NCBI RefSeq assembly: GCF_025128095.1
Contig: NZ_JAHLYT010000047.1
Coordinates: forward strand, 1-54,765
Direction: 5' to 3'
DNA length: 54,765 nucleotides
DNA from: Synechococcus sp. CS-1328
GTDB lineage: Bacteria; Cyanobacteriota; Cyanobacteriia; PCC-6307; Cyanobiaceae
The position numbers were made by a program, and so were the translations under genes. The notes beneath the pieces were generated by a model that had not been told where the DNA came from, did not search any database, and worked only from the letters and a program-made list of their open reading frames with translations. Below, piece by piece: positions 22,384 through 31,074 of this stretch (position 1 is its first letter; the number at the start of each line of letters is the position of its first letter).

Positions 22384-23451
22384 TCAGTCCGTCTGTGGAC
22401 GCTTGCGGGCCCAGGGAGGCAGGTCGATGAACACCCGCTCGCCTGGCTTGAGGCCCGTGATGATCTGGGTGTCCTTGCCGCTGCTGGCCCCGAGCTCCAC
22501 CGGCTGGAAGGTGGGCTCGCGCTCAGGGCCGATCCTGAGCACGCCAGGTTTGCCTTCCTCGGTCACCACTGCCACGGTGGGCACCAGGGTCTCGGAGCGC
22601 AGCTGACCGGCCTGAAAGTCGATGTCGGCAGTCATGCCGATGCGCAGCTCCGGCGGCGGATCGATCAGCTGCAGCTTCACCTCAAAGGAGGTGACATTGT
22701 TGAGTTTGATCGCCCGCGGCGCAATGCGCCGCACCTGGGCCGCAAAGCGCTGATCGGGGAAGGCATCCACCCGCACGCTGGCCATCTGGCCCACCCGCAG
22801 GCGGCCGATGTCGTTCTCCGGCACCTTGGCCAGCACCTCCAGACCCTGGGCCAGTTCCACCACCGAGGAACTGGTGGCACCGGCCGTGGCCGACGCTGTG
22901 GTGGTGGGTGTCACGAAGGCGCCAGGGTCAGCGAACCGCTGGGTGATCACCCCATCGAAGGGGGCCCGCACGATCAGCTCCTCCCGTTCCACCTGACGCT
23001 GCTCCAGCCGCTGACGGGCCGCGGCCACATTGGCCTCATCCACGTGAAAGGCCCCCAGGGCCCGTTGGTAGTCGTCAGCGCTGATCGCCTGGCTGGCGAA
23101 CAACTGGCGGCGGCGCTCCCATTCACTGCGGGTACGGGCCAGCTGGGCCTCGGCCGAGCTCAGATTGGCCTGCAGTTCTTTCAGGCGTTCATTGAGATCA
23201 CCCGAGTCCATCAGGGCGAGGGCCTGGCCTTGCCGCACCCGGTCGCCCTCCTCGACGTAGAGCTCCTGCAGCAGCCCCTGCCGCTTCGGGCTCACGTTCA
23301 CCCGCCTGACCGCATCCAATTCGCCGCTGGCACTCACCACGCTGGGAAGGGACCCCTGTCGGGCCAGCACGGTGTAGGGCTCCAGGTTGCGGCCCTTCTG
23401 GCCCGCCTGGCGCTGCCAGAGTGCTGTGCCGCCCAGACCGACCAGCAGCAC
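22384..23451 (-). CDS. HlyD/MacA-type membrane fusion (periplasmic adaptor) protein
   Basis: Adaptor linking an inner-membrane exporter to an outer-membrane channel. Seen: an N-terminal hydrophobic anchor, a lipoyl half-motif (VNVSPKRQGLLQELYVEEGDRVRQGQALALMD), a coiled-coil hairpin (about residues 88-155), the second lipoyl half IVRAPFDGVITQRFADPGAFV, a beta-barrel domain and a MacA-like C-terminal domain (TLVPTVAVVTEEGKPGVL). The start is uncertain. The GTG at 23451 cuts the anchor short; the same frame continues upstream as RRRRLWAGAL with no ATG, GTG or TTG, so translation may begin at CTG 23571 or ATT 23589. No exporter gene is adjacent. Confidence 0.85.
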   Translation of the reverse strand: MLLVGLGGTALWQRQAGQKGRNLEPYTVLARQGSLPSVVSASGELDAVRRVNVSPKRQGLLQELYVEEGDRVRQGQALALMDSGDLNERLKELQANLSSAEAQLARTRSEWERRRQLFASQAISADDYQRALGAFHVDEANVAAARQRLEQRQVEREELIVRAPFDGVITQRFADPGAFVTPTTTASATAGATSSSVVELAQGLEVLAKVPENDIGRLRVGQMASVRVDAFPDQRFAAQVRRIAPRAIKLNNVTSFEVKLQLIDPPPELRIGMTADIDFQAGQLRSETLVPTVAVVTEEGKPGVLRIGPEREPTFQPVELGASSGKDTQIITGLKPGERVFIDLPPWARKRPQTD

Positions 23452-23717
23452 CAGGGCACCGGCCCAGAGACGCCGCCGTCGCCAGAGCGGCTGGGCCGCC
23501 GTGCTGGGGGCGGGCTCGCCAATCTCGGACTCTCCGGTGGGGGCGGGTTCGGGCCGGCGACGCGGCCGCAGGGGGGCGAGGACGGGAATGGGCCTGGTTC
23601 CGACTGTGCCCCAGTCTTTCTGGTTGGCGGCGTGATTGGGGTTGTCCGCCTGGACGGATCTCCCCCGTCGCTGCTGGCCCGGCTGGAGCCCGGCAGGGGG
23701 CGATTTAGATTCAGCCC

Positions 23718-24809
23718 ATGCTCAAAGCCGGAATTGTGGGCCTGCCCAACGTGGGCAAGTCCACCCTGTTCAATGCCCTCGTGGCCAACGCCAAGGCCGA
23801 GGCCGCCAACTATCCCTTCTGCACGATCGAACCCAATTCGGGCGTGGTCGCGGTGCCGGATCCTCGACTGGAGCAGCTCTCCGCGGTGAGCGGCAGCAAG
23901 GAGATCATCCCGACCCGGGTGGAATTCGTCGACATCGCTGGCCTGGTCAAGGGGGCCAGCCAGGGCGAGGGTCTGGGCAACAAATTCCTGGCCAACATCC
24001 GCGAAGTCGATGCGATCGTGCACGTGGTGCGCTGCTTCGAGAACGACGATGTGATTCACGTCTCCGGCTCGGTGGGCCCAGGCCGTGATGCCGAGGTGAT
24101 CAACCTCGAGCTGGGGCTGGCCGATCTGGCCCAGGTGGAGAAGCGTCGTGAGCGGCTCAAGAAGCAGACCCGTACCAGCAAGGAGGCCCAGCTGGAGGAC
24201 GCAGCCCTGGCCCGCATCCAGGCGGTGCTCGAACAGGGTGGAGCAGCCCGCACGGTGGAGATCAGCGACGAGGAGGCCCTGCTGATCAAGCCCCTGGGCC
24301 TGCTCACCGCCAAGCCGATCATCTACGCCACCAATGTGAGCGAGGACGACCTGGCCTCCGGCAATGCCTTCGTGGATGAGGTGACGGCACTGGCTGCCCA
24401 GGAGGGTGCTGAAACCGTGCGCATTTCCGCCCAGGTGGAGGCCGAGCTGATCGAGCTGCCGGAGGAGGAGCGAGCCGAGTTCCTGGCCGGTCTGGGGGCG
24501 GAGGAAGGTGGGCTGCAAAGCCTGATCCGCGCCACCTATTCCCTGCTGGGGTTGCGTACGTACTTCACAACGGGCGAGAAGGAGACCCGCGCCTGGACGA
24601 TCACGGCCGGCATGACGGCGCCCCAGGCCGCTGGTGTGATTCATACCGATTTTGAGCGTGGCTTCATCCGCGCCCAGACGATCGGTTGCAGCAAGCTTCT
24701 CGAGGCGGGTTCTCTGGCTGAGGCTCGCAACAAAGGCTGGCTACGCAGTGAAGGGAAGGAGTACGAAGTCGCCGAAGGCGATGTGATGGAATTTCTGTTC
24801 AACGTCTGA
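23718..24809 (+). CDS. ychF: Redox-regulated ribosome-binding ATPase YchF
   Basis: An Obg-family P-loop NTPase that prefers ATP. 363 residues, full length. G1 [14 protein letters not shown] at residues 8-21, switch region [16 protein letters not shown]3 [20 protein letters not shown], the degenerate G4 typical of YchF (YATNVSEDD), and the C-terminal TGS domain with [21 protein letters not shown] and a final [15 protein letters not shown]. Divergent from the HlyD-type gene. A TGACCT/AGGTCA hairpin (24824-24838) follows the stop. Confidence 0.97.
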   Translation: MLKAGIVGLPNVGKSTLFNALVANAKAEAANYPFCTIEPNSGVVAVPDPRLEQLSAVSGSKEIIPTRVEFVDIAGLVKGASQGEGLGNKFLANIREVDAIVHVVRCFENDDVIHVSGSVGPGRDAEVINLELGLADLAQVEKRRERLKKQTRTSKEAQLEDAALARIQAVLEQGGAARTVEISDEEALLIKPLGLLTAKPIIYATNVSEDDLASGNAFVDEVTALAAQEGAETVRISAQVEAELIELPEEERAEFLAGLGAEEGGLQSLIRATYSLLGLRTYFTTGEKETRAWTITAGMTAPQAAGVIHTDFERGFIRAQTIGCSKLLEAGSLAEARNKGWLRSEGKEYEVAEGDVMEFLFNV

Positions 24810-24834
24810 TCTGAACATCCAGATGACCTGAAAG

Positions 24835-24868
24835 GTCACCCCTGCGGAAACGTCACCCCTGCGGAAAC
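24835..24868. repeat. 17-nt perfect tandem duplication at the end of the first EAL gene
   Basis: GTCACCCCTGCGGAAAC occurs twice with no gap (24835-24851, 24852-24868). The second copy contains the stop and last codons of the convergent EAL gene (TGA at 24855-24853); the first lies in the spacer after ychF. Confidence 0.95.
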
Positions 24869-26187
24869 AAGGACGTGGGCGTGAGGAAGTCAATACAGAG
24901 CACGTAGTTCGCCGCTGTCAGGCCATGCCGTAGCAGCACCGCAACGGTGCGGCAGGAATGTCCGGTTGCCAGGCTGATGTAGCTGTTGGTGGTGTATCGA
25001 GTCAGGCCCGTATCCGCGAGGCTGAAGAAGTATTCCTTGAACGAATGGTCTGAGCCACGCCGCGCCGGTTCGAACAGGCGGCTGGACATCACATTGATGC
25101 CTGGGGCCATGTGGGTCTCACTCACCTGGATGCCACGTTCATCCAGCAGGTACGTGGCTTCAATCCCCTGATCGGCGCTGAGTAAGTCCCGCAGGGCTTG
25201 ATCGAAACCTTGTCGCTGCACCTTTTGCAGACTCGCGCAGCCTTTCTGGGCAATGCGATGGAGGTCAAGGCTCTGCTGGCGCCGTGCCTTGAGAGCCCTG
25301 GTGGCATGGACACGCTGTCGACGCGTCGCCTCGGCGAGGGGCTCCAGCAGGCCCGGAAGATCGAGCTGGTCGGGCTTCCTCGGCCTGGCAAAGAAGAAGC
25401 CCTGCAACAGCTCGGCCCCCAATGAGGCGCAGGTATCGACTTCGGCGTGGGTTTCCACCCCTTCAGCCAACACCATGCAGCCGATACTGCGGCTGAGGTT
25501 CACCAGGGATTTGATCGTTTCCTGCTTGAAGAAATCGCGATCGACATGGGCCACCAGATGGCGATCCAATTTGATGATATGGGGGCGCAGCTGAGCGATG
25601 CGGGGCAGGTTGCTGTCGCCAGCGCCAAGATCATCCAGGGCGATCAGAAAACCATGCTGGCGATAGTCATCCACAAAGGCCCGCAGGGCCTCGAGGTCCA
25701 GGACCCGACTTTCGTTCACTTCGATCACCACATCGCCGGGCTCGAGGCCTGCAGCCTGCACCGCCTCCAGCAGCCAGCCGGAGCCCAGCACACCGCGATC
25801 GATCACCGAGGCTTCAAAATTGAGGAAGAGCAGCGGACGGCAGCCCGGCTCAAATCGGAGTCGCCGGTAGGTCTCCAGCGCCATCCAGCGACAGAGTCGA
25901 TCCACCTCCAGCATGCGCCCGGTGGTTTCTGCTTCCAGGAACATCTGGACCAGTCCCATCGTGCGCGGCCGGGCCAAGGCCTCGATCCCTACGACCGACT
26001 GGTGCCGAAGGGACAAAATCGGTTGAAAAACAGTATCGAGCTCCTGGTGGTCCAGCAGGTGCTGCAGGGCATCGGAGCGGGGCAGTTCGTCCTGGCGCCC
26101 TGCACGGATGCGACCGATATCTGGCAGAGTTCTGTTACGCATGGCGGCCATCGGCTCACTCCGAGGCCATGGAGCCGAAGGGTCCAT
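24853..26187 (-). CDS. EAL-domain protein with C-terminal sensor-like domain, copy 1
   Basis: Probable cyclic-di-GMP phosphodiesterase, 444 residues. The EAL domain spans about 45-285 and keeps the catalytic set: Glu69 of EALAR, Asn123, Glu156, Asp185-Asp186 of DDLGAG, Lys206, Glu242 of AEGVET and Gln262. About 100 residues of helical linker lead to a C-terminal PDC/Cache- or YkuI_C-like domain (YLLDERGIQVS, DHSFKEYFFSL, TTNSYISLATG, YVLCIDF). No GGDEF or membrane span is seen, so it is cytoplasmic. A paralogue lies 145 nt upstream on the same strand. The start could also be Met13 or Met16. Confidence 0.9.
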   Translation of the reverse strand: MDPSAPWPRSEPMAAMRNRTLPDIGRIRAGRQDELPRSDALQHLLDHQELDTVFQPILSLRHQSVVGIEALARPRTMGLVQMFLEAETTGRMLEVDRLCRWMALETYRRLRFEPGCRPLLFLNFEASVIDRGVLGSGWLLEAVQAAGLEPGDVVIEVNESRVLDLEALRAFVDDYRQHGFLIALDDLGAGDSNLPRIAQLRPHIIKLDRHLVAHVDRDFFKQETIKSLVNLSRSIGCMVLAEGVETHAEVDTCASLGAELLQGFFFARPRKPDQLDLPGLLEPLAEATRRQRVHATRALKARRQQSLDLHRIAQKGCASLQKVQRQGFDQALRDLLSADQGIEATYLLDERGIQVSETHMAPGINVMSSRLFEPARRGSDHSFKEYFFSLADTGLTRYTTNSYISLATGHSCRTVAVLLRHGLTAANYVLCIDFLTPTSLFPQG

Positions 26188-26332
26188 TATGGAGGTGTCT
26201 GGTCCAGTCCCTCACCAGGAGGGCAAAGACGGGGATTAGATGGTAGGAAGCGCCGTCGATGCGGGCTGGTATCAACCGGCACAAAAGCGAAGGATCGGCG
26301 GCACAAGTCATCCCTGGCAATCAGGGCGGCGG

Positions 26333-27793
26333 TCAGCCAGAAACTTTGAAGTCGATGCAAAGCACAAAGGTCTGATCCGTATCGTGTTCAAACACCACGG
26401 TCACGGTGCGGCAGGGCTGGCCAGTGGCGAGGCTGATGTAGCTATCGGTGGTGTAGCGCTGCAGGCCGGCATGGATCAGGCTGAAAAAATATTCCTTGTA
26501 GGAATGATCGGTGCCGCGCGCCGCCGGGCCGAACAGCCGGCTTGAGAGGCCGGTCACCGGATGGGACATGTGCGTGTGACTCACCTGAATCCCCTGACTG
26601 TCCAACAGATAGGTGGCTTCAATTTCAGGATCACTCTGGGCCAGCCCCTTCAGCACCTCATCAAAGTTCTCGGGGGTGCAGTCCTGAAGCCGTTCGCAGG
26701 CGATTCCGGCTAAGCGATGCAGCACACTGCCCACCTGCCTGCGGGCATGGAGCGTGTCAACGGCGTTATCTCTCTGACGCTGGGAGGCTGAGACCAGCGC
26801 CGGCAACAAGGCAGGAAGATCGAGATGCAGGGGTGCCTTGGGACGATCGAAGTGAAAGCCTTGAAACAACTCGGCCCCGAGAGAGGCACAGGCATCCACT
26901 TCCTCCAGCGTCTCCACCCCTTCAGCCAGCACAAGGCTACCGATGCTGCGGCAGAGGTTCACCAGCGACTTGATCGTCTGCTGCTTGAAGAAGTCGTGAT
27001 CAACTCCAGCGATCAGGTTACGATCCAGCTTGATGATGTGGGGCCGTAGCTGGGCGATGCGTGGCAGGTTGCTGTCGCCGGCACCGAGATCATCAAGAGC
27101 GATCAAAAAGCCCAGATCCCGGTGCGTATCCACAAACTGCCGCAGTGAATCGGGGTCGAGCACCTTGCTCTCATTCACCTCGATCACAATGTCGCTGGCC
27201 TTGAGCCCGTAGGACTCCACCGTGCTCAGCATCGATCCGGAGTTCACGACCGCTCGGTCAATGACCGACGCCTCAATATTGACGAACAACAGGGGCCTGG
27301 CACGGCCGATCATGGGCAGGTGCCGGTAGGCCTCCAGCGCCTTGCGGCGACAGAGGCGATCCAGCTCCAGCAGCCGGCCCGCAGCAGCCGCCTTGGCAAA
27401 CATCTCGCCCACCCGCATGCGGTGCGGCCGGGCCAGGGCTTCAACGCCCACCACGGTCTTCTGTCGCAGCGACAGGATCGGCTGAAAGTGGATATCGAGC
27501 CGTTCCTGTTCGATCAGATCGTGCAGGTCGGGCAGCCAGGCATCCACCCGGGAACTGGAAGCCTCGACCCCGCCTTCCTCAAGCACCTCCAGAAAGGGCC
27601 TGGGAGAGGGACGGACCGGCTTGCGGGGCAAGTTGAGGTGCCGATGGGTCTCGTCCGGATGGAGACCGTCCTGGTGGCAGGGGGCCGCGGGATCCAAGGT
27701 GTCGGCAGAGGCGTGGCCAGCCGCCTCGTCACTAACCCGATCAGAGTCAGGGTCGGGGCGGTCTTGCGGAGGAAGCTCCTCGTGCCGTGTCAT
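26333..27793 (-). CDS. EAL-domain protein with C-terminal sensor-like domain, copy 2
   Basis: Paralogue of the downstream gene, 486 residues. It has an extra charged N-terminal tail (about 80 residues, rich in Asp, His and Pro). The EAL domain begins near residue 95 (FQPILSLRQKTVVGVEALARP) and retains EAL, the Asn of VNIEAS, EVNES, DDLGAG, IIKLDR, AEGVET and FQG, so phosphodiesterase activity is expected. The same C-terminal sensor-like domain is present (YLLDSQGIQVSHTHMSH, DHSYKEYFFSL, SYISLATGQPCRTV). The ATG at 27793 is preferred over the adjoining TTG. Tandem duplication with separate divergence is the simplest origin. Confidence 0.9.
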   Translation of the reverse strand: MTRHEELPPQDRPDPDSDRVSDEAAGHASADTLDPAAPCHQDGLHPDETHRHLNLPRKPVRPSPRPFLEVLEEGGVEASSSRVDAWLPDLHDLIEQERLDIHFQPILSLRQKTVVGVEALARPHRMRVGEMFAKAAAAGRLLELDRLCRRKALEAYRHLPMIGRARPLLFVNIEASVIDRAVVNSGSMLSTVESYGLKASDIVIEVNESKVLDPDSLRQFVDTHRDLGFLIALDDLGAGDSNLPRIAQLRPHIIKLDRNLIAGVDHDFFKQQTIKSLVNLCRSIGSLVLAEGVETLEEVDACASLGAELFQGFHFDRPKAPLHLDLPALLPALVSASQRQRDNAVDTLHARRQVGSVLHRLAGIACERLQDCTPENFDEVLKGLAQSDPEIEATYLLDSQGIQVSHTHMSHPVTGLSSRLFGPAARGTDHSYKEYFFSLIHAGLQRYTTDSYISLATGQPCRTVTVVFEHDTDQTFVLCIDFKVSG

Positions 27794-27945
27794 CAAGCCT
27801 CCTGCACGGCCCGTTGAAGCGCATCAACCCCACTCTATGCAAGATCCACAGATTTTTGCTGGCTGCCCCGCAGGGACCGCAAACCCGCCTGTGGCCGGAT
27901 CGGGGGCGGCTGGGCAAGAATCCAGGTCAGCTGCGGAGGCATGCA

Positions 27946-28194
27946 ATGCCGTCATCCCACCAATCCCCATCGGGCCGGCCGGCCGAATCGGCGACCGACC
28001 TGTCCAGCCAGAAGCCTCCCCACAACTTTGAGGCCCAGAAGGAGGTGCATCAACAGATCCGCAATGATCCCGACTACGACGACTGGGAATACGGCACAGA
28101 ACCCTTGCCGCACGAGGCCTGGATCGCCGCCCGTGAACGTGCCGCCGCGGCCGTGGCGGAGTCAGATCCGGCGGCCAGCGGCATGGGGGTGTAG
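27946..28194 (+). CDS. Small conserved-looking hydrophilic protein
   Basis: An 82-residue frame starting at an ATG six bases after a strong Shine-Dalgarno GGAGG (27935-27939). The middle and C-terminal parts look like a real protein: HNFEAQKEVHQQIRNDP, then DYDDWEYGTEPLPHEAW and IAARERAAAAVAE. It is acidic, has no membrane segment, and I know of no assigned function. The 3' end overlaps the convergent MFS gene by 33 nt. Plausible but not certain. Confidence 0.6.
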   Translation: MPSSHQSPSGRPAESATDLSSQKPPHNFEAQKEVHQQIRNDPDYDDWEYGTEPLPHEAWIAARERAAAAVAESDPAASGMGV

Positions 28195-29412
28195 GAGCCG
28201 CACCAGCAGCAACCCCAGCAGGTACACCAGGGTCATCGTCAGCCACAGGCCCGCTCCATGCCCCTGGCGATCCAGCAGCTGGCCGGCCAGCAGGGGTGCG
28301 GCCAGGGCACTCAAGGCGAAACACTGAGAGAACAGGGCCAGGGCAAGGCCTTGGTGTCGCAGGGGGGTGAGCTCCAGCACCGCCTCGCTGGCAATCGGCA
28401 GGAAGGCGGCCTGCCCCAGCGCCAGCGGCAACTGGGCCAGCACGATCAACCAGGCTCCAGCCGGGTGCAGAGCCGAGCCTGCCAGCAGGGCGCTACCGAC
28501 GGCGAAACAGACCAGGCTCAGCCCCAGACCCGTTCCCACCGGTCGTCGGGCCAGGGCCTGTCCCACGGGCCACTGCAGCAGCAGCAGCAAGCCCAGCTGC
28601 AGGCCGATCAGCAGGGCTCCCTGGCTCTCCGACAGGGGCGGACGCTGCAGGCCGCCGCGCACCAGGTCCAGCGGCAGGGCACTCTGCATTAGGACCGGCA
28701 TCGCCGTGGCCAGCACCGTCAGGGCCAGCAGCGGCAGCAGCGGGGGCAGCCAGCTCCTCCAGGTATCGCCGGCTCTTGAGCGGACCCGGGGCCGGGGGTC
28801 GGGCAGAGGACGCAGCAGCAACAGCAGGGCCATCACCACCAGGCAGGCGATATCGACCAGGTAGATGACCCGCAACCGGCCGGCCCAGGCCAGCAGGGCC
28901 CCGAGCAGAGCCCCCGCCGCGATCCCGGCGGCGTCAGCACTGCGCGCCAGGGCATACCCCCGCGCCGAAGACACCGGCTGGCAGCTCAGGGGCACCGCCA
29001 GCTCAATCGCCGGCCAGTAGAGCCCCATGGACGCTCCCAGGAGCAGCTGGCCCTGGAGGAAGCCGGACCAGCCCCAGGCGCCGGCCAGCAGGGTGTCGCC
29101 CGCCAGGGAGAGCAGCACCGCCAGCAGGACCGGGACGCTGCAGTTGAGGCCCCGATCCAGCAGCAGGCCGCAGAGCAGACGTCCCCCGGTGCCGGCCAGG
29201 GCCGCCAGGGCCAGGCCCTGGGTCACGCTGGTAGCGCTGAAGGCGGCCTGGTGGAACACCATCGGCGTGAGATACACCACACCGCCAGCCCCCAGCGACC
29301 CGATCAGCCGGATCAGGGCCAGTTCGCGCAGCGGCGCGGGAAACTGGTGAAACCAGGAGCCCGCCCGGGCCACCGTCTCTGCCTCCGCCACTTCCTCCGT
29401 CAACCCGCGCAC
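28162..29412 (-). CDS. Major facilitator superfamily transporter
   Basis: A 416-residue polytopic protein with about twelve hydrophobic spans and the MFS loop 2-3 pattern (GTGGRLLCGLLLDRG) after span 2, with a related sequence (WPVGQALARRP) after span 8. The N-terminal half begins IRLIGSLGAGGVVYLTPMVF. Substrate unknown; the overall look is that of drug/efflux-type MFS members. The start is ambiguous: GTG 29412 is the longest, but GTG 29391 or 29373 would leave room for the divergent hydrolase gene, whose signal sequence is encoded from about 29400 onward. Confidence 0.85.
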   Translation of the reverse strand: MRGLTEEVAEAETVARAGSWFHQFPAPLRELALIRLIGSLGAGGVVYLTPMVFHQAAFSATSVTQGLALAALAGTGGRLLCGLLLDRGLNCSVPVLLAVLLSLAGDTLLAGAWGWSGFLQGQLLLGASMGLYWPAIELAVPLSCQPVSSARGYALARSADAAGIAAGALLGALLAWAGRLRVIYLVDIACLVVMALLLLLRPLPDPRPRVRSRAGDTWRSWLPPLLPLLALTVLATAMPVLMQSALPLDLVRGGLQRPPLSESQGALLIGLQLGLLLLLQWPVGQALARRPVGTGLGLSLVCFAVGSALLAGSALHPAGAWLIVLAQLPLALGQAAFLPIASEAVLELTPLRHQGLALALFSQCFALSALAAPLLAGQLLDRQGHGAGLWLTMTLVYLLGLLLVRLLHPHAAGRRI

Positions 29413-29474
29413 GCTGTCTCTGGTCTGCGCTGGCCAGTCTGCTGCTGACCCTGATCGGGCTGCAGGCAGAGCCC

Positions 29475-31016
29475 GTGGCGGCGGCCGAGCGGCTGCACGT
29501 GCACCTCGACGGACTGGAGATTCCGATCGATCTCGAGCAGTTACAGGTCTGGAGTCGTCGTCGCCCCCGACTGCTGGACAGTCAGCTCATGTCCGGCGAT
29601 GAGCTCAGCAAAGGCGAGCTGGCGGTCTGGCTGGAGCTGATGGATGGGCGCAGTCGCCTCAACCTGAGCCGCCTGCTGCGGCTCCCCCTGCTGCGTTCCC
29701 GAAGCTTCGGCGAGCAACTGCTCACCAGCTGGGCCGGCCAGCGGATCCTCGTGGAGGTGGGCGGTCTGCTCACCGACGCGCAGGGCCGCGGATCCAGCGC
29801 CCAGCTGCAGGAGAGCCTGCGGCGTCTGCTGGAGGCGCGGGGCGAGGTCACCGTGCTGGACCTGCTGGAGGACCTGCCCGCCGACGACCTGCACCTGCAG
29901 CTCGACACCCTGCTGGCCCAGGCGGAACAGTGGCGCGATCAGCTGCGCCTGCAGCAGCGGGCCCTGCGGCGGCTGCGGCGGATGGAGCTGCCCGACCGCC
30001 AGGAGCGTCCCCTGGCCTTCAGCGATGCGCCGGAGGTGCAGATGCAGCCCCTGCTGCTGCCGGTGGCCCACCGCGACGATCCCCTGCCGCTGGAACTCTG
30101 GCGTGGCCGCAGCACGGCGGCGCCAGCAGGCCCCTGGGTTCTGCTGATGCCAGGGCTGGGTGGCAACTCCGAGCAGCTGGGCTGGCTGGCAGCCGCCCTG
30201 GCGGATCGGGGATGGCCTGCCGTGGTGCTGCAACACCCAGGCAGCGATGCCGGGGCGATGCGGGGCCTGCTGGCCGGATCACAGCCGCCGCCCGGGGCCG
30301 AAACCCTGCCGGATCGCCTGGCCGATCTGGAGGCCGTGCTGGCGGCGGAGGCCCATGGCCCGCTGCCGCCACTGGGAGATGGCGTGGTGCTGATGGGCCA
30401 TTCCCTTGGCGCCATGACCGCCCTGCTGGCCAGCGGTCCTGCGCCGGAACCCGGGCTGGAGCGCCGCTGCCGCGAGGCCCTGCGCCGCCTGCCGATCACC
30501 AACCTCTCGCGGCTGCTGCAGTGCCAGATGGCGGATCTGTCACTGGAGCTGCGTCCGCCATCCTCCCTTCGGGAGTCACCCCTGCGGGGGGTGGTGGTGC
30601 TCAACGGCTTCGGCAGCCTGCTCTGGCCCCGGTGGGGGCTCGAAAAACTCAGCGTGCCGCTGTTGATGGTGGGCGGCAGCCTCGATCTGATCACGCCGCC
30701 GGTGAGCGAGCAGCTCGAGCTGTTTCTGCCCTCCAGCCATCCCCGCAGCCGCCTGGTGGTGGTGGATGGCGGCAGCCATTTCTCGCCGGTGCGGATCTCA
30801 CGCCGGGGGGAGGCCCTCTTCCAGCTGGGCGAGGAGCTGGTGGGAGTGGAGCCGCAGCGAGTGCAGAAGCTGATCCTGCGGCTCAGTGTCGAGTTCCTCC
30901 AGGGCCTGAGCGGTCCCGATCTGCTTCCAGCCCAGCACCGACTGCAGGAGGGTGTCGGCGCCTACGTGCTTGACGCCGCCGCAGCCCGCCATTGGCAGCA
31001 GGATTTAAGCCGCTGA
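29475..31016 (+). CDS. Secreted alpha/beta hydrolase with DUF1400 domain
   Basis: Probable lipase/esterase-type hydrolase of the cyanobacterial DUF1400 family. The N-terminal DUF1400 region (about residues 5-150: RLHVHLDGLEIPIDLEQL, LLDLLEDLPADDL) is followed by the hydrolase fold with oxyanion region LLMPGLGGNSEQL and nucleophile elbow GHSLGA (Ser310). A late Asp (GGSLDLI) and His (DGGSHF) complete a plausible triad. The only ordinary start codon is GTG 29475. The same frame upstream encodes a clear signal sequence (CLWSALASLLLTLIGLQA, then PVAAAE), so the true start is probably a rare codon near 29400-29430. Confidence 0.85.
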   Translation: MAAAERLHVHLDGLEIPIDLEQLQVWSRRRPRLLDSQLMSGDELSKGELAVWLELMDGRSRLNLSRLLRLPLLRSRSFGEQLLTSWAGQRILVEVGGLLTDAQGRGSSAQLQESLRRLLEARGEVTVLDLLEDLPADDLHLQLDTLLAQAEQWRDQLRLQQRALRRLRRMELPDRQERPLAFSDAPEVQMQPLLLPVAHRDDPLPLELWRGRSTAAPAGPWVLLMPGLGGNSEQLGWLAAALADRGWPAVVLQHPGSDAGAMRGLLAGSQPPPGAETLPDRLADLEAVLAAEAHGPLPPLGDGVVLMGHSLGAMTALLASGPAPEPGLERRCREALRRLPITNLSRLLQCQMADLSLELRPPSSLRESPLRGVVVLNGFGSLLWPRWGLEKLSVPLLMVGGSLDLITPPVSEQLELFLPSSHPRSRLVVVDGGSHFSPVRISRRGEALFQLGEELVGVEPQRVQKLILRLSVEFLQGLSGPDLLPAQHRLQEGVGAYVLDAAAARHWQQDLSR

Positions 31017-31074
31017 TGGCGGTCCCGAGGCTTCCGGAGCCAGGGCTTCATCGCCAAGGTTTCAAAGCAAGGGC

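Noticed and set aside
24835..24868. Yfr2-family RNA because of two GGAAAC motifs
   Set aside because: The motifs come from the 17-nt duplication and overlap a gene end; the stem-loop architecture and promoter of Yfr2 are not seen.
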